Positions 16,948-26,667 are shown, counted from the first letter of the stretch. The stretch: DNA of 64,000 bases from Candidatus Poribacteria bacterium (GCA_026702755.1 JAPPBX010000001.1:100184-164183); one strand, 5' to 3'. Notes: generated by a model not told the origin, from the letters alone. Made by a program: numbers and translations.

Positions 16948-17967
16948 ATGCAGAATTTGATTATAAAAGGCGACAACATCAAAGGGCTTGAATATCTTCT
17001 GAATGAAAGAGGTCTAAAGGGCAGGATTGATTTGGTCTATATAGATCCGCCGTTTGCCACCAATAGCCATTTTACAATTACAGATGAAAGAGCATCTACG
17101 ATAAGCAGTTCCCGAAAAGGTGATGTTGCTTATTCAGACAGATTGACCGGAAAACAATTTATTGAGTTTTTAAGAGACAGATTACTGTTGCTCAAAGAAC
17201 TGCTGTCAGATGAAGGCTCTATTTATCTGCATATTGACTATAAAGTTGGGCATTATGTAAAGGTTATGATGGATGAAGTGTTTGGAATGAATAATTTCAG
17301 AAATGACATCACCAGGATAAAGTGTAACCCCAAAAATTTCCAGCGAATAGGATACGGAAATATAAAAGACCTGATCTTATTCTATTCTAAATCTTCAAAA
17401 CCTATATGGAATGAACCGAAAGAGCCCTATACGCCAGAAGATTTAGTGCGATTATTTCCTAAAGTCAAAAAAGGAAGAAGGTATACTACAGTGCCGATTC
17501 ATGCCCCGGGAGAGACAGAAAATGGTGAATCGAGCAAAGCATTCAAAGGATTACCTCCTCCGAAGGGACGGCATTGGCGAACAGATGTGCAGACCTTGGA
17601 AAAATGGGATGAGGCGGGTCTGATAGAGTGGTCATCGAGGGGAAACCCTAGAAAAATAATCTTTGCGGATGAGCAGATAGGTAAAAGGGTTCAAGATATT
17701 TGGGAGTATAAAGACCCCCAATCCCCAACCTATCCAACGGAAAAAAATCCAGACCTGTTAGACCGAATTATTAAAACTTCTTCTAATCCTGAAAGTATGG
17801 TTTTGGATTGTTTTTGTGGTTCAGGAACAACTCTGAAATCTGCACATCTGCTAAATAGAAGGTGGATAGGCATAGACCAATCAGAGCAGGCTATAAAAGC
17901 AACAATTGGCAAATTGAGTGCAGTTGACAGCCTACTCTCTAAATATGAGTTCATATCCTTGCTTTGA
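16948..17967 (+). CDS. Type II DNA methyltransferase, beta class
   Basis: 339 aa. The catalytic motif IV DPPF (33-36) precedes the SAM-binding motif I FCGSGTT (289-295), the beta-class order of N6-adenine or N4-cytosine methyltransferases. KNPDLLDRIIKTSS before motif I is typical of this group. The central 130-260 region, with basic and aromatic residues, is the likely target-recognition part. It protects the host from the nuclease encoded just upstream. AT-rich like its partner. Complete, with no frameshift seen. Confidence 0.93.
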   Translation: MQNLIIKGDNIKGLEYLLNERGLKGRIDLVYIDPPFATNSHFTITDERASTISSSRKGDVAYSDRLTGKQFIEFLRDRLLLLKELLSDEGSIYLHIDYKVGHYVKVMMDEVFGMNNFRNDITRIKCNPKNFQRIGYGNIKDLILFYSKSSKPIWNEPKEPYTPEDLVRLFPKVKKGRRYTTVPIHAPGETENGESSKAFKGLPPPKGRHWRTDVQTLEKWDEAGLIEWSSRGNPRKIIFADEQIGKRVQDIWEYKDPQSPTYPTEKNPDLLDRIIKTSSNPESMVLDCFCGSGTTLKSAHLLNRRWIGIDQSEQAIKATIGKLSAVDSLLSKYEFISLL

Positions 17968-17985
17968 CGCGGTTGAACGAATAAG

Positions 17986-18015
17986 GAGGGCAAGAGATAA
18001 AACTGTACTGCCCTC
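17986..18015 (+). terminator. Hairpin after the restriction-modification operon
   Basis: GAGGGCA (17986-17992) pairs perfectly with TGCCCTC (18009-18015) across a 16-nt loop. There is no T-tract, so a terminator role is uncertain. A second smaller stem, GATATTT/AAATATC, lies near 18127-18145. Confidence 0.35.
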
Positions 18016-18181
18016 GGAAATTCGGACCACTGTCTAAACCAAGATTGGGACATAATAACCCAAGTTGCCACCTTTGAGTGGGAAAACACCTGTCTATGAA
18101 CGCCTTAACGAAGAATTATGCTTGACGATATTTGCAGCAAAATATCTTCAAAAAAACAACGAGTAAATAGTGGAGAAAGTA

Positions 18182-20578
18182 ATGTCCAGTACGGTTAAAG
18201 AAATAGAGATCCTAACTGCTGATGATGCTGAACTGATGCGTATCAGCCGAGAAGGAACGCTGTCCCTGAACTTGAACGAGATGAAGGCGATCCAGACGCA
18301 TTTCGGAACGTTAGGACGCAACCCAACCGACGTAGAAATAGAGACCATCGCCCAAACGTGGTCCGAGCATTGCGTTCACAAAACGTTTAAGAGCATCATC
18401 CTCTATTCCGAAGAGGAGAAAGAGGCGGAGCAGATTGACGGTTTGTTTCCCACCTACATCCAACGTGCAACGGAAGAGATAGCGAAGCCGTGGTGTGTCT
18501 CCGTCTTTTCAGACAACGCTGGCATCATCGAATTCGATGATACATTCAACCTCGTCTTCAAAGTAGAGACGCACAACCACCCATCGGCAATTGAACCCTA
18601 CGGCGGTGCAGGTACTGGTATCGGGGGGGTCATTCGCGACTCACTCGGCACGGGACTTGGTGCAAAACCGATCCTGAATACGGATGTCTTCTGTTTCGGG
18701 ATGCCGGATACGCCTTATGCACAACTGCCGAAAGGCACCCTTCATCCGAAACGTGTCTTTAAAGGGGTCGTCGCTGGCGTGCGCGACTACGGCAACCGGA
18801 TGGGCATTCCGACAGCCAACGGTGCTATCCTCTTTGATACCCGTTATACCGCAAACCCACTTGTTTTCTGCGGAAATGTCGGCTTAATACCGAGAAACAG
18901 ATGCGATAAATCCGTTGAACCTGGTGATTTTGTCGTCGCGATCGGCGGACAAACAGGACGCGATGGAATCCACGGTGCCACCTTCTCCTCCGCAGAACTC
19001 GACGATACCTCTGAAAACCTCGGCAGCGTTGTACAGATCGGCAATCCAATTATGGAGAAGAAGATCGTTGATGCTTTGCTACAAGCACGCGATCGCAACC
19101 TGTATCGCTCGATCACCGACTGTGGCGCTGGAGGGTTTTCCTCTGCTGTTGGTGAGATGGGGGAACATGTAGGCGCGGAGGTGCATCTGGAACGTGTCTC
19201 CCTGAAATATGAAGGACTCGCTCCCTGGGAAATCTGGCTGTCCGAAGCACAGGAACGCATGGTTATCGCTGTGCCACCTGAAAATATAGATGAACTCATA
19301 GAGATATGCGAAGCAGAAGTCGTTGAAGCCACCGTCCTCGGAACTTTCACAGACACACATCGGTTACAAGTGTTCTATGAAGGTGCGATAGTCGCCGACT
19401 TAGAGATGGAATTCTTGCACAACGGCTTACCGAAGCCTGTCAAGCAGGCAGTGTGGTCACCTCCAAATCACCCAGATATGGCATCGCGAGATGAAGAAAT
19501 CGAAAACTATACTGAAGATCTCAAACAGCTTCTCGCAAGCCCAAACATTGCAAGCAAAGAATCCGTCATTCGGCAATACGACCACGGTGTCCAAGGCGGT
19601 ATAGTGATCAATCCGCTTGTCGGCGTAGAAAATGACGGACCCAGCGATGCATGCGTCGTTACGCCTGTTATCGGAAGTCGAAAAGGTGTCATCGTCGCGA
19701 ACGGTATCAACCCGAAATATAGCGATGTAGATCCCTATCTCAGTGCAGCGGCAGCGATCGATGAGGCACTGCGGAACATAGTTGCTGTCGGTGGAACGTT
19801 AGAAAAGACTGCGTTGTTAGATAATTTCTGTTGGGGAAACCCGGATAAACCCGACCGACTCGGCGAATTAGTCCGGGCGGCGAAAGCGTGCTACGACATC
19901 GCAAAGGCTTATGGAACTCCCTTTATCTCTGGTAAAGACAGCCTCTACAACGAATACAGCGACACCACTACCGGTGAACAACGCGCAATTCCATCAACAC
20001 TGCTTATCTCCGCTATCTGCGTTATGCCTAACATTCAGCGCGCTGTCACAATGGATGTAAAAACGCCCGGCAATTTCATCTATGTCGTCGGCAACACTTA
20101 CGCCGAATTGGGGGGATCGCACTACTTCGGTATCCACGGATTCATCGGAAACAACGCACCTGCCATCCGTCCCGATGAAGGTAAACTAACGATGGAACGC
20201 CTCAGCACTGCTATCAACAACGGATTGGTGCGTTCTTGCCATGACTGTTCCGAAGGCGGTATCGGTGTCGCTGCAGCGGAGATGGCATTCGCAGGTGGAT
20301 ACGGAATGTCCCTAAATCTCAGCGATGTCCCCATAGGTGATGAGATTACCGCTGACGACTATCTCTTGTTTTCTGAATCAAACAGTCGTTTCCTTGTAGA
20401 GATTGAGCCGCAACACCGCGAGGCTTACGAAAAGTACATGGCGGAAATACCGATAGGCTGTCTCGGCACCGTTACAGACACACCAGAATTTGTCATCACA
20501 GGAAAGAACAACCACCGAATAATTGACACCTCAATTGATACTCTCAAATCCGCATGGCAAACACCGTTGCATTCGTAA
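18182..20578 (+). CDS. purL: Phosphoribosylformylglycinamidine synthase subunit PurL
   Basis: 798 aa. The ATG at 18182 has GGAG seven bases upstream; an in-frame GTG at 18170 is less likely because that GGAG would lie inside it. AQTWSEHCVHKTF, ETHNHPSAIEPYGGAGTGIG and the later GKDSLYNEY are hallmarks of PurL, which uses ATP and the ammonia delivered by PurQ to convert FGAR to FGAM in purine synthesis. The length fits the small PurL that works with separate PurQ and PurS. PurQ follows; no purS gene is recognised in this window. Confidence 0.96.
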   Translation: MSSTVKEIEILTADDAELMRISREGTLSLNLNEMKAIQTHFGTLGRNPTDVEIETIAQTWSEHCVHKTFKSIILYSEEEKEAEQIDGLFPTYIQRATEEIAKPWCVSVFSDNAGIIEFDDTFNLVFKVETHNHPSAIEPYGGAGTGIGGVIRDSLGTGLGAKPILNTDVFCFGMPDTPYAQLPKGTLHPKRVFKGVVAGVRDYGNRMGIPTANGAILFDTRYTANPLVFCGNVGLIPRNRCDKSVEPGDFVVAIGGQTGRDGIHGATFSSAELDDTSENLGSVVQIGNPIMEKKIVDALLQARDRNLYRSITDCGAGGFSSAVGEMGEHVGAEVHLERVSLKYEGLAPWEIWLSEAQERMVIAVPPENIDELIEICEAEVVEATVLGTFTDTHRLQVFYEGAIVADLEMEFLHNGLPKPVKQAVWSPPNHPDMASRDEEIENYTEDLKQLLASPNIASKESVIRQYDHGVQGGIVINPLVGVENDGPSDACVVTPVIGSRKGVIVANGINPKYSDVDPYLSAAAAIDEALRNIVAVGGTLEKTALLDNFCWGNPDKPDRLGELVRAAKACYDIAKAYGTPFISGKDSLYNEYSDTTTGEQRAIPSTLLISAICVMPNIQRAVTMDVKTPGNFIYVVGNTYAELGGSHYFGIHGFIGNNAPAIRPDEGKLTMERLSTAINNGLVRSCHDCSEGGIGVAAAEMAFAGGYGMSLNLSDVPIGDEITADDYLLFSESNSRFLVEIEPQHREAYEKYMAEIPIGCLGTVTDTPEFVITGKNNHRIIDTSIDTLKSAWQTPLHS

Positions 20579-20618
20579 CTTTTAAGCAAGTCGTGTGTTA
20601 AATTCACAAAGGATAAAA

Positions 20619-21404
20619 ATGGCAACACCAAAGGTACTCATTTTACGAACTGCAGGGACTAACTGCGATGCAGAGACAGAGACAGCGTTCCAACTCGCCG
20701 GGGCGGAGACAGCGTTAGTCCACATCCAACACCTCATATCTGGCAAAGCCAACCTCGCTGACTATCAGATCCTCGCTATCCCTGGTGGTTTCTCCTACGG
20801 CGATGATATTGCAGCCGGTATTTTATTAGCGATTGAGATGAGACACAAACTGACAAGTACGCTCAATCGGTTTGTCGCAGACGGTAAACTGATACTCGGT
20901 ATATGCAATGGATTCCAAGTCCTCGTCCGGACAGGCTTATTGCCCGGGAACGACACCTTAGAAATGACACAACGAGCGACGTTAGCAATGAACGCCTCGG
21001 CAAAATTCGAGTGTCGGTGGGTAGATTTGGAAACGCAGGAAAGTCCGTGCGTCTTTACAAAAGATATCAAAGCCCGTGTCTATCTTCCCGTCGCGCATGC
21101 TGAGGGTCGGTTTACTGCTCCCGAAGATGTGCTGTCAGAAGTAGAAGCGAACAATCAGGTTGTGTTTCGATATGCCGAAAGCAGATACCCAAACAATCCG
21201 AACGGTTCTGATGCCGACATCGCTGGCATCTGCGATGCAACGGGTAGAATCTTCGGTTTGATGCCTCATCCGGAACGTTTCCTAATGAAATGGAATCACC
21301 CGCGCTGGACCCGGCTTTCAGAAACACAAGATACTGACTCTGAAGAGGGCGACGGACTGATCATCTTCAAAAACGCTGTTAATTACGTCAAATCGAACCT
21401 TTAA
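20619..21404 (+). CDS. purQ: Phosphoribosylformylglycinamidine synthase subunit PurQ
   Basis: 261 aa class I glutamine amidotransferase. The nucleophile cysteine is in LGICNGFQVLVRTGLLPG, and the partner His/Glu in MPHPERF. GGFSYGDDIAAG is also conserved. It supplies ammonia to PurL. AAAGGA lies upstream of this ATG, 24 nt downstream of an in-frame upstream start that has none. The gene is 40 nt after purL, so they are co-transcribed. The length is slightly above the usual 220-235 aa of single-domain PurQ. Confidence 0.95.
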   Translation: MATPKVLILRTAGTNCDAETETAFQLAGAETALVHIQHLISGKANLADYQILAIPGGFSYGDDIAAGILLAIEMRHKLTSTLNRFVADGKLILGICNGFQVLVRTGLLPGNDTLEMTQRATLAMNASAKFECRWVDLETQESPCVFTKDIKARVYLPVAHAEGRFTAPEDVLSEVEANNQVVFRYAESRYPNNPNGSDADIAGICDATGRIFGLMPHPERFLMKWNHPRWTRLSETQDTDSEEGDGLIIFKNAVNYVKSNL

Positions 21405-21457
21405 CATGGTAAATTCCGTATATTTAAAAGCAGTGTGTTCCAAAACGCTCAGAAAAA

Positions 21458-21892
21458 ATGCTGGATAAATTAACGCGTCGCCTCCTTCCATTCTATATGA
21501 AATTGCCTGTCTTTTGGGCGTTTATAGTGGTTTCAGTGCTGGGGCAGCTGCTTTGGGTCGCTATCATTTCCCAAGACGTATTCATTGATCTTCGCTGGTC
21601 AAGTTTCGGCTACGGCTTAGGAATTGCTTTAGGATTTATGCAAGGGAAGTGGACCTCTCGGTTATGGCAGCAGTCCTATTTAAAGGTTTTAAAACGGCAG
21701 ATAATCTTCTGGGAAGCGAAAGGTGCGAAACTTCTCACTTTTTATACCTGTGTTGCGCTCGGTTTACCGATTCTCTGTCCATTCCTCACCCGCTCACTTG
21801 ATACATTAGCAGGTATCCAATCTTATGTCTTCGGTTTTATCGGTGCGATGAACGTAGCACTGCTGTTATGGGTGCGACGGATGCCGAAGTGA
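21458..21892 (+). CDS. Small integral membrane protein, unknown
   Basis: 144 aa with about four hydrophobic segments: PVFWAFIVVSVLGQLLWVAI, a Gly-rich FGYGLGIALGFM region, LTFYTCVALGLPILCPFL and YVFGFIGAMNVALLLWV. Basic residues between segments two and three suggest a cytoplasmic loop. No family is recognised. It follows purQ by about 50 nt on the same strand and could be read through from it. No strong ribosome binding site is visible. Confidence 0.6.
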   Translation: MLDKLTRRLLPFYMKLPVFWAFIVVSVLGQLLWVAIISQDVFIDLRWSSFGYGLGIALGFMQGKWTSRLWQQSYLKVLKRQIIFWEAKGAKLLTFYTCVALGLPILCPFLTRSLDTLAGIQSYVFGFIGAMNVALLLWVRRMPK

Positions 21893-21921
21893 ATATAGCA
21901 AGAGAAATTTCTGTACCATGA

Positions 21922-21950
21922 TTGAAAATTCGTCACAGATGTGGTAAACT
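21922..21950 (+). promoter_or_regulatory. Sigma70-type promoter before the 172-aa/HNH/UvrD genes
   Basis: TTGAAA (21922-21927), 17-nt spacer, TAAACT (21945-21950). It sets the start of the downstream three-gene unit after about 21957, which rules out an upstream in-frame start at 21941. Confidence 0.5.
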
Positions 21951-21997
21951 TTATAGTACAAATGAAAGACTCGGAATTACCGTTGGAGAACTTCACT

Positions 21998-22516
21998 ATG
22001 CGTCCGCTGACAATTTCCTTACCAGATTACCTCTACGAAAAATTGACGCAACAAGCAAAAGTGTTCGACACCTCTCTTGAAGAACTTGTGTTGTTTCAAC
22101 TCAAGCGCGATGAGGCAAGAGATAGTGCCCTAATGTTCTTACGAAAGCGCGCGGGCAGATGCTTGATGGTAAGAGAACCTTTCCTTAAAGAATCAGCTCC
22201 ACCTATCTGGGTAGTTTCCATTTTCACTAACGTCGCCCCTCCTGTCGAAGTCGGAGAGATACTCATTGATGCCGAGACCGAGGAAGTCTTAAGCACAGAG
22301 ATGGACGTGATTGAAATGATTAAAAGAGGGCACGCTAGCTTCGGGTTTGAGTCTTTCGCTGCAGAAAAACAAGAACGTTTGGCGGAACTCTTGGCATTAA
22401 ACAATGAGAAAACGTTAGAATCGAAAGAAAAGCGAGAGATGGAAGCACTCCTCACTGAAGAGCAGGAACTCCAGATCCGAAATCTCGAAACATTGGAGAA
22501 ACGGCTTTTGTCATAA
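21998..22516 (+). CDS. Protein with possible ribbon-helix-helix N-terminus
   Basis: 172 aa from the ATG with GGAG nearby; an ATG at 21962 is an alternative start. The N-terminus MRPLTISLPDYLYEKLTQQA resembles the strand and first helix of ribbon-helix-helix DNA-binding proteins. The middle (IWVVSIFTNVAPPVEVGEIL) is beta-rich and the last 60 residues are charged and helical (MEALLTEEQELQIRNLETLE). It starts a unit with the HNH nuclease 14 nt downstream and the UvrD-like helicase. It may regulate that unit or act as an antitoxin-like partner, but this rests on position only. Confidence 0.6.
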   Translation: MRPLTISLPDYLYEKLTQQAKVFDTSLEELVLFQLKRDEARDSALMFLRKRAGRCLMVREPFLKESAPPIWVVSIFTNVAPPVEVGEILIDAETEEVLSTEMDVIEMIKRGHASFGFESFAAEKQERLAELLALNNEKTLESKEKREMEALLTEEQELQIRNLETLEKRLLS

Positions 22517-22530
22517 GCGACACATGATAC

Positions 22531-22947
22531 ATGCGTATAGATGATCCGTTGCGTGTTACGGTGGCAAACCGCGCAAATGAACGGTGCGAGTACTGCCAAT
22601 ACCCGGAGGAATTTTCTCCTTCTCACTTGCAAGTTGATCATATTCTGCCACAATCAGCAAATGGACCGAACGAACTCGAAAATCTGGCACTCGCCTGTTC
22701 ACATTGTAACGCCCACAAAGCCACGCATCAAACAGGAACCGATCCACTGACAAGAACGGTTGTTAGACTTTTCAATCCCCGAGTTGACGATTGGACAGTT
22801 CATTTTTTCTTAAACCGCGAAACCGGTGAAATTGATGGGCGAACACCTATAGGTCGAGCAACAGTCAAAGTCCTCCTGATGAATGCTGATCAACCCATCC
22901 GAGCACGCCGAAATTTGATGATACTTGGGTTTTATGAGACTCGATAG
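22531..22947 (+). CDS. HNH endonuclease
   Basis: 138 aa. The first CxxC of the zinc site is in NERCEYCQYP, the HNH core in LQVDHILPQSANGPNELENL and the second CxxC in LACSHCNAHKATHQ. Histidine in VDH and the Asn in ENLAL are in place, so the fold looks active. The C-terminal TPIGRATVKVLLMNA is common to stand-alone HNH proteins. The end overlaps the helicase start by 14 nt, which implies translational coupling. Such proteins cut DNA, often in defence or mobile-element contexts; the target here is unknown. Confidence 0.87.
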   Translation: MRIDDPLRVTVANRANERCEYCQYPEEFSPSHLQVDHILPQSANGPNELENLALACSHCNAHKATHQTGTDPLTRTVVRLFNPRVDDWTVHFFLNRETGEIDGRTPIGRATVKVLLMNADQPIRARRNLMILGFYETR

Positions 22948-24655
22948 AAACCAAGAAAAAGCCGTAAACCACGTCACGGGACCCGCTATCGTTATCGCAG
23001 GACCGGGCAGCGGCAAAACCACAGTCGTAACGGCACGAATTCTAAACCTCATCCAGACCCACAACATCTCACCTTCACATATTCTCGCTATTGCGTTCAA
23101 TAGAAAAGCCGTTGAAGAGATGGAAACACGCATCTTGCGGGAACTCACGGCATCCGAAACCGCCCAAAAACCTGTCATCCGCACACTCCACGCCTTCGGT
23201 AAAGACATTATCACCGAAAACTATAAACGCGCAGCGTTTAGCCATATTCCTGAAATCTGGTCGGGACAGATTGATCAGATCATCACAGACGAGCAGAGAC
23301 AGATTGAACGCAAAGCCGCCACTACCCCGGTCGTCATCTATAAAATAGAGAGCAAAAAGACCGGCAAATGCTATATTGGACAGACGACAAACCCAGATCG
23401 GCGGCGTAAGGAACACTTCGACCACTCCTCAAACGATAGACTCCGTCAAGCAATCCGATCTGAAGGTGAAACACAATTCCGTTTTCAGGTACTTGAACGG
23501 GTACCAGGACGAGAAGCGAACCATCGCGAAGCACACTGGATCGCTTTCTATAGAGACCAAGCGGGTGTGTTCAACCGTGCCGATCCGTTACGGGTGGAGT
23601 ACAGCAACCAACTCATTCTTGAAATGTTTTGTCAGCATTTCGGCATCGTTTATGAGGAACATCTTGACAGACACCCAGACTTCAAAAATCTTCGCGAACG
23701 TTTCAACGATATAGAAGATACCGTTATGCGTGCGAAACGGCAGGTTGTTACAGGTGTTTTCGACCCAACCACACTCGACGACCCTGTGGCACAAGCATTT
23801 GCCGTAAAATACGAGACGCTCAAAACTGAAGCAAACGCTATAGATTTCGAGGATATGATCATCCACGCAGCGAACCTACTTGAGACCTGTCCTGACCTCC
23901 GCCAAACCTATCAAGACAAATACCCCTATCTGCTTGTTGACGAATTCCAAGACATTTCGCCAGCCGACTTTCGGCTGATTTCACTCCTATCAGAGAATCT
24001 TTTCGCTGTCGGTGATGATGACCAAGCGATCTACAGTTTTCGTGGAGGCAACTCCGAGATTATGCAGGCATTTACCAAGCAGCGGGATGTGAAAAAGTAT
24101 GAAATCACACGCAATTATCGTTCCACGTCAACGATTGTTGAACACGCAAGAGCCTTGATTGAGCGAAACGAGCCGCGAATCCGTAAAAATCTCCGCGCCC
24201 ATAACCCGATGCAACAGTACATAAAGATCGTGGAGACAACCCCAGAAACCGTAGAAACCACCTTACTACGCGAGTTGGAACCCCCGAAAGAAATCGCTAT
24301 TCTCGCACGTACCAACGACGAAACCGAACGGATTCAGGAGATGCTTATCAACTATCCCACTCCACCTGAGGTAACGACAATCCACAAAGCGAAGGGTAGA
24401 GAATGGGAAAAAGTTATCCTTATCCACAATACATTGGAGCGTCGCTTTCCCCGTCGAGATAGTATACTTACAGAGGAACGGCGTGTTTTCTACGTTGCGA
24501 TGACGCGTGCCAAAGAGGAACTCGTTGTGCTTGGTGGACGGTGTCCATTCGTGCCAGAGTTTGAGGAAATCCCTAAAAATGTTGGTTATTATCTCCGGCA
24601 GTTTGGCTATTGGCGAGCGCGAAGGCGAATGAAAAAACAAGAAGATATAAAATAG
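22934..24655 (+). CDS. UvrD-family helicase with internal GIY-YIG nuclease domain
   Basis: 573 aa from the ATG inside the HNH stop region. Helicase motifs: Walker A AGPGSGKT (22-29), LAIAFNRKAVEEM (Ia), DEFQD (336-340), GDDDQAIYSFRG (360-371), TRNYRS, HKAKGREWEKV (484-494) and YVAMTRAKEEL. Between Ia and motif II, at about 133-217, lies a full GIY-YIG module: VVIYKI, CYIGQT, the arginine in RRRKEHF, the glutamate in NHREAHWI and the asparagine in VFNRADP, all the catalytic positions. A nuclease inserted in a UvrD helicase and overlapping an HNH gene suggests a DNA-processing or defence system. The helicase is short, with a small 2B region. Confidence 0.88.
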   Translation: MRLDRNQEKAVNHVTGPAIVIAGPGSGKTTVVTARILNLIQTHNISPSHILAIAFNRKAVEEMETRILRELTASETAQKPVIRTLHAFGKDIITENYKRAAFSHIPEIWSGQIDQIITDEQRQIERKAATTPVVIYKIESKKTGKCYIGQTTNPDRRRKEHFDHSSNDRLRQAIRSEGETQFRFQVLERVPGREANHREAHWIAFYRDQAGVFNRADPLRVEYSNQLILEMFCQHFGIVYEEHLDRHPDFKNLRERFNDIEDTVMRAKRQVVTGVFDPTTLDDPVAQAFAVKYETLKTEANAIDFEDMIIHAANLLETCPDLRQTYQDKYPYLLVDEFQDISPADFRLISLLSENLFAVGDDDQAIYSFRGGNSEIMQAFTKQRDVKKYEITRNYRSTSTIVEHARALIERNEPRIRKNLRAHNPMQQYIKIVETTPETVETTLLRELEPPKEIAILARTNDETERIQEMLINYPTPPEVTTIHKAKGREWEKVILIHNTLERRFPRRDSILTEERRVFYVAMTRAKEELVVLGGRCPFVPEFEEIPKNVGYYLRQFGYWRARRRMKKQEDIK

Positions 24656-24717
24656 AAATTGTGCTACAATCGTTGATGATAAATTGCTCCACAACAAATC
24701 CGTAGCCCAATTTCTAT

Positions 24718-26646
24718 ATGGTGGTAATCGCAAATTTGAAAAAGCAAAATTTCCATCCTGGCGTAACAGTTCGTGCCATCATACTCGGTTTGCTACTGAT
24801 TCCGGTGAATACCTACTTTATCATGGCAAACCACCTCAAGTTTTGGAGCACCCTCCCAACCACGATGTCACTCATCTATAACGTGATTATCACGTTGATG
24901 GTGCTTATCCCCTTCAACCTCCTGTTGAACCGATTCCTACCGCGATTCGCTCTCAGGCAGGGTGAACTGCTGACGGTCTTCGTGATGCTGTCGCTCTCCT
25001 CCGCGATCGCGGGGCATGACATGATGCAGACGGTCATTCCGACGATATCCGATGGATACTGGTTCGCGACCCCGGAAAACGAATGGAAACAACTTTTCTG
25101 GCGTTATCTACCACCATGGCTCACATCTAATAACGAAGCAAGCCTACAAGCATTCTATGACGGGGAGGGCACCGTTTACACAAAAGTGCACCTACTGGGT
25201 TGGCTACGTCCGATCCTCTGGTGGACAATTTTTCTGACCGTTCTCATCTGGGTGATGATTTGTATAGATGTTTTCCTCCGAAGACAGTGGATCGAGCGAG
25301 AACGGTTGACGTATCCTATTGTGCAATTGCCGTTGGAAATGACGAGGCTTGACGGACGACTTTTTAAGTCAAAGATGATGTGGCTGGGATTCGCAATCGC
25401 AGGTGGTATCAACCTCATCAACGGCTTTCATGTGCTTTTCCCAGAGATTCCTGAAATCCCAGTGCGGCACGCCGAAATCGGTCAATACTTCACCCAAAAA
25501 CCGTGGAGATCGATGGGGTGGACACCGGTTTATGTCCGCTCGTTTGCCGTCGGACTCGCTTTCCTCATGCCGTTGGAGATGTCGTTTTCAATCTGGTTTT
25601 TCTATTGGTTCTGGAAAGCACAACGGATACTGGGCAGCGCGCTCGGACTCGATGTGATGCCGGGGTTCCCGTACGACTGGCAACAAGTGATGGGGGGTTA
25701 TCTCGTGCTCGCCTGTTTTGCGCTGTGGGGTGGACGACGCTACTTTTTTGCAGTCTTCAAGTACGTCTTCCGAATCCGCAAGTCGCCGGGCGACATTGAC
25801 GACAGCAGGGAGCCGATGCGCTATCGCTGGGCGGCAATTGGACTCGTTTGTGGCTTGTTTTTCTTATTCGCCTTTTCACGACAAGGTGGGATGGAATTCT
25901 GGACAATCGGTCTCTATTTTTTAATCTATTACCTGTTAGCAATGAGTTTGACGCGTATCCGTGCTGAGGTTGGACCGCCGACGATACGGACGTATGCAAC
26001 GCCGCACGATATTCTCACCGATATTTTCGGTACCCGATTGATTTCTCGGGGCAGTTTAACGATGATGCGTCTCTATTTGACCTTCAATCGAGGGTCTCGC
26101 GCCCACCCAATGCCCCATACGCTTGAAGGATTCAAACTTGCCGAAGAAACTGGCATGCACTCCGGCAGACTGATTGTCGCGATGATGCTCGCAGCGGTGA
26201 TTGGTATCCTTGCATCGTTTTGGGCATATTTCGTTGTTGGATACGACATCGGTGTTGTCAGCGACCTTGGCACCGGCGGCTATAAATTGCTACAAAGTTG
26301 GCTCCAGCACCCAGCTGACACCGATGTTCCTGCTGTGATCTTTATAGGTGTCGGGGCAGGCTTGACTGGCTTCTTTTGGTGGCTACGAACCCTGTTTCCG
26401 TTTTGGCCCCTCCACCCGGCTGGCTACATGGTCGCCGGTGAAAAATCGACGATCGGCAGATTGTGGTTCTCAATATTCATCAGTTGGGGCATCAAAACAA
26501 TCTTGTTGAAAGTCGGCGGGATTCGCCTCTATCGCAAAGCGTATCCACTCTTTTTAGGACTGATTCTCGGTGAATTCATGATAGGTGGCGTATGGGTACT
26601 GATTCGGCTCTTTACTGGGATACAGATGTATTCATTTTATAGATAA
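24718..26646 (+). CDS. DUF6785-type polytopic membrane protein (paralogue 1)
   Basis: 642 aa with about a dozen hydrophobic segments. It shares with paralogue 3 the segments WFATPENEW, RQWIERERLTYPI, RAEVGPPT and HPMPHTLEGFK, and a late YRKAYPLFLGLILGEF; the pattern is that of DUF6785-type proteins. These are found in Planctomycetes and Poribacteria-like genomes and have no established function; a transport role is only a guess. Possible extended -10 TGCTACAAT lies near 24663-24671. The start codon has no clear ribosome binding site. A Gfo/Idh/MocA gene follows. Confidence 0.75.
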   Translation: MVVIANLKKQNFHPGVTVRAIILGLLLIPVNTYFIMANHLKFWSTLPTTMSLIYNVIITLMVLIPFNLLLNRFLPRFALRQGELLTVFVMLSLSSAIAGHDMMQTVIPTISDGYWFATPENEWKQLFWRYLPPWLTSNNEASLQAFYDGEGTVYTKVHLLGWLRPILWWTIFLTVLIWVMICIDVFLRRQWIERERLTYPIVQLPLEMTRLDGRLFKSKMMWLGFAIAGGINLINGFHVLFPEIPEIPVRHAEIGQYFTQKPWRSMGWTPVYVRSFAVGLAFLMPLEMSFSIWFFYWFWKAQRILGSALGLDVMPGFPYDWQQVMGGYLVLACFALWGGRRYFFAVFKYVFRIRKSPGDIDDSREPMRYRWAAIGLVCGLFFLFAFSRQGGMEFWTIGLYFLIYYLLAMSLTRIRAEVGPPTIRTYATPHDILTDIFGTRLISRGSLTMMRLYLTFNRGSRAHPMPHTLEGFKLAEETGMHSGRLIVAMMLAAVIGILASFWAYFVVGYDIGVVSDLGTGGYKLLQSWLQHPADTDVPAVIFIGVGAGLTGFFWWLRTLFPFWPLHPAGYMVAGEKSTIGRLWFSIFISWGIKTILLKVGGIRLYRKAYPLFLGLILGEFMIGGVWVLIRLFTGIQMYSFYR

Positions 26647-26667
26647 AAATCATATTACCAAAACCTT

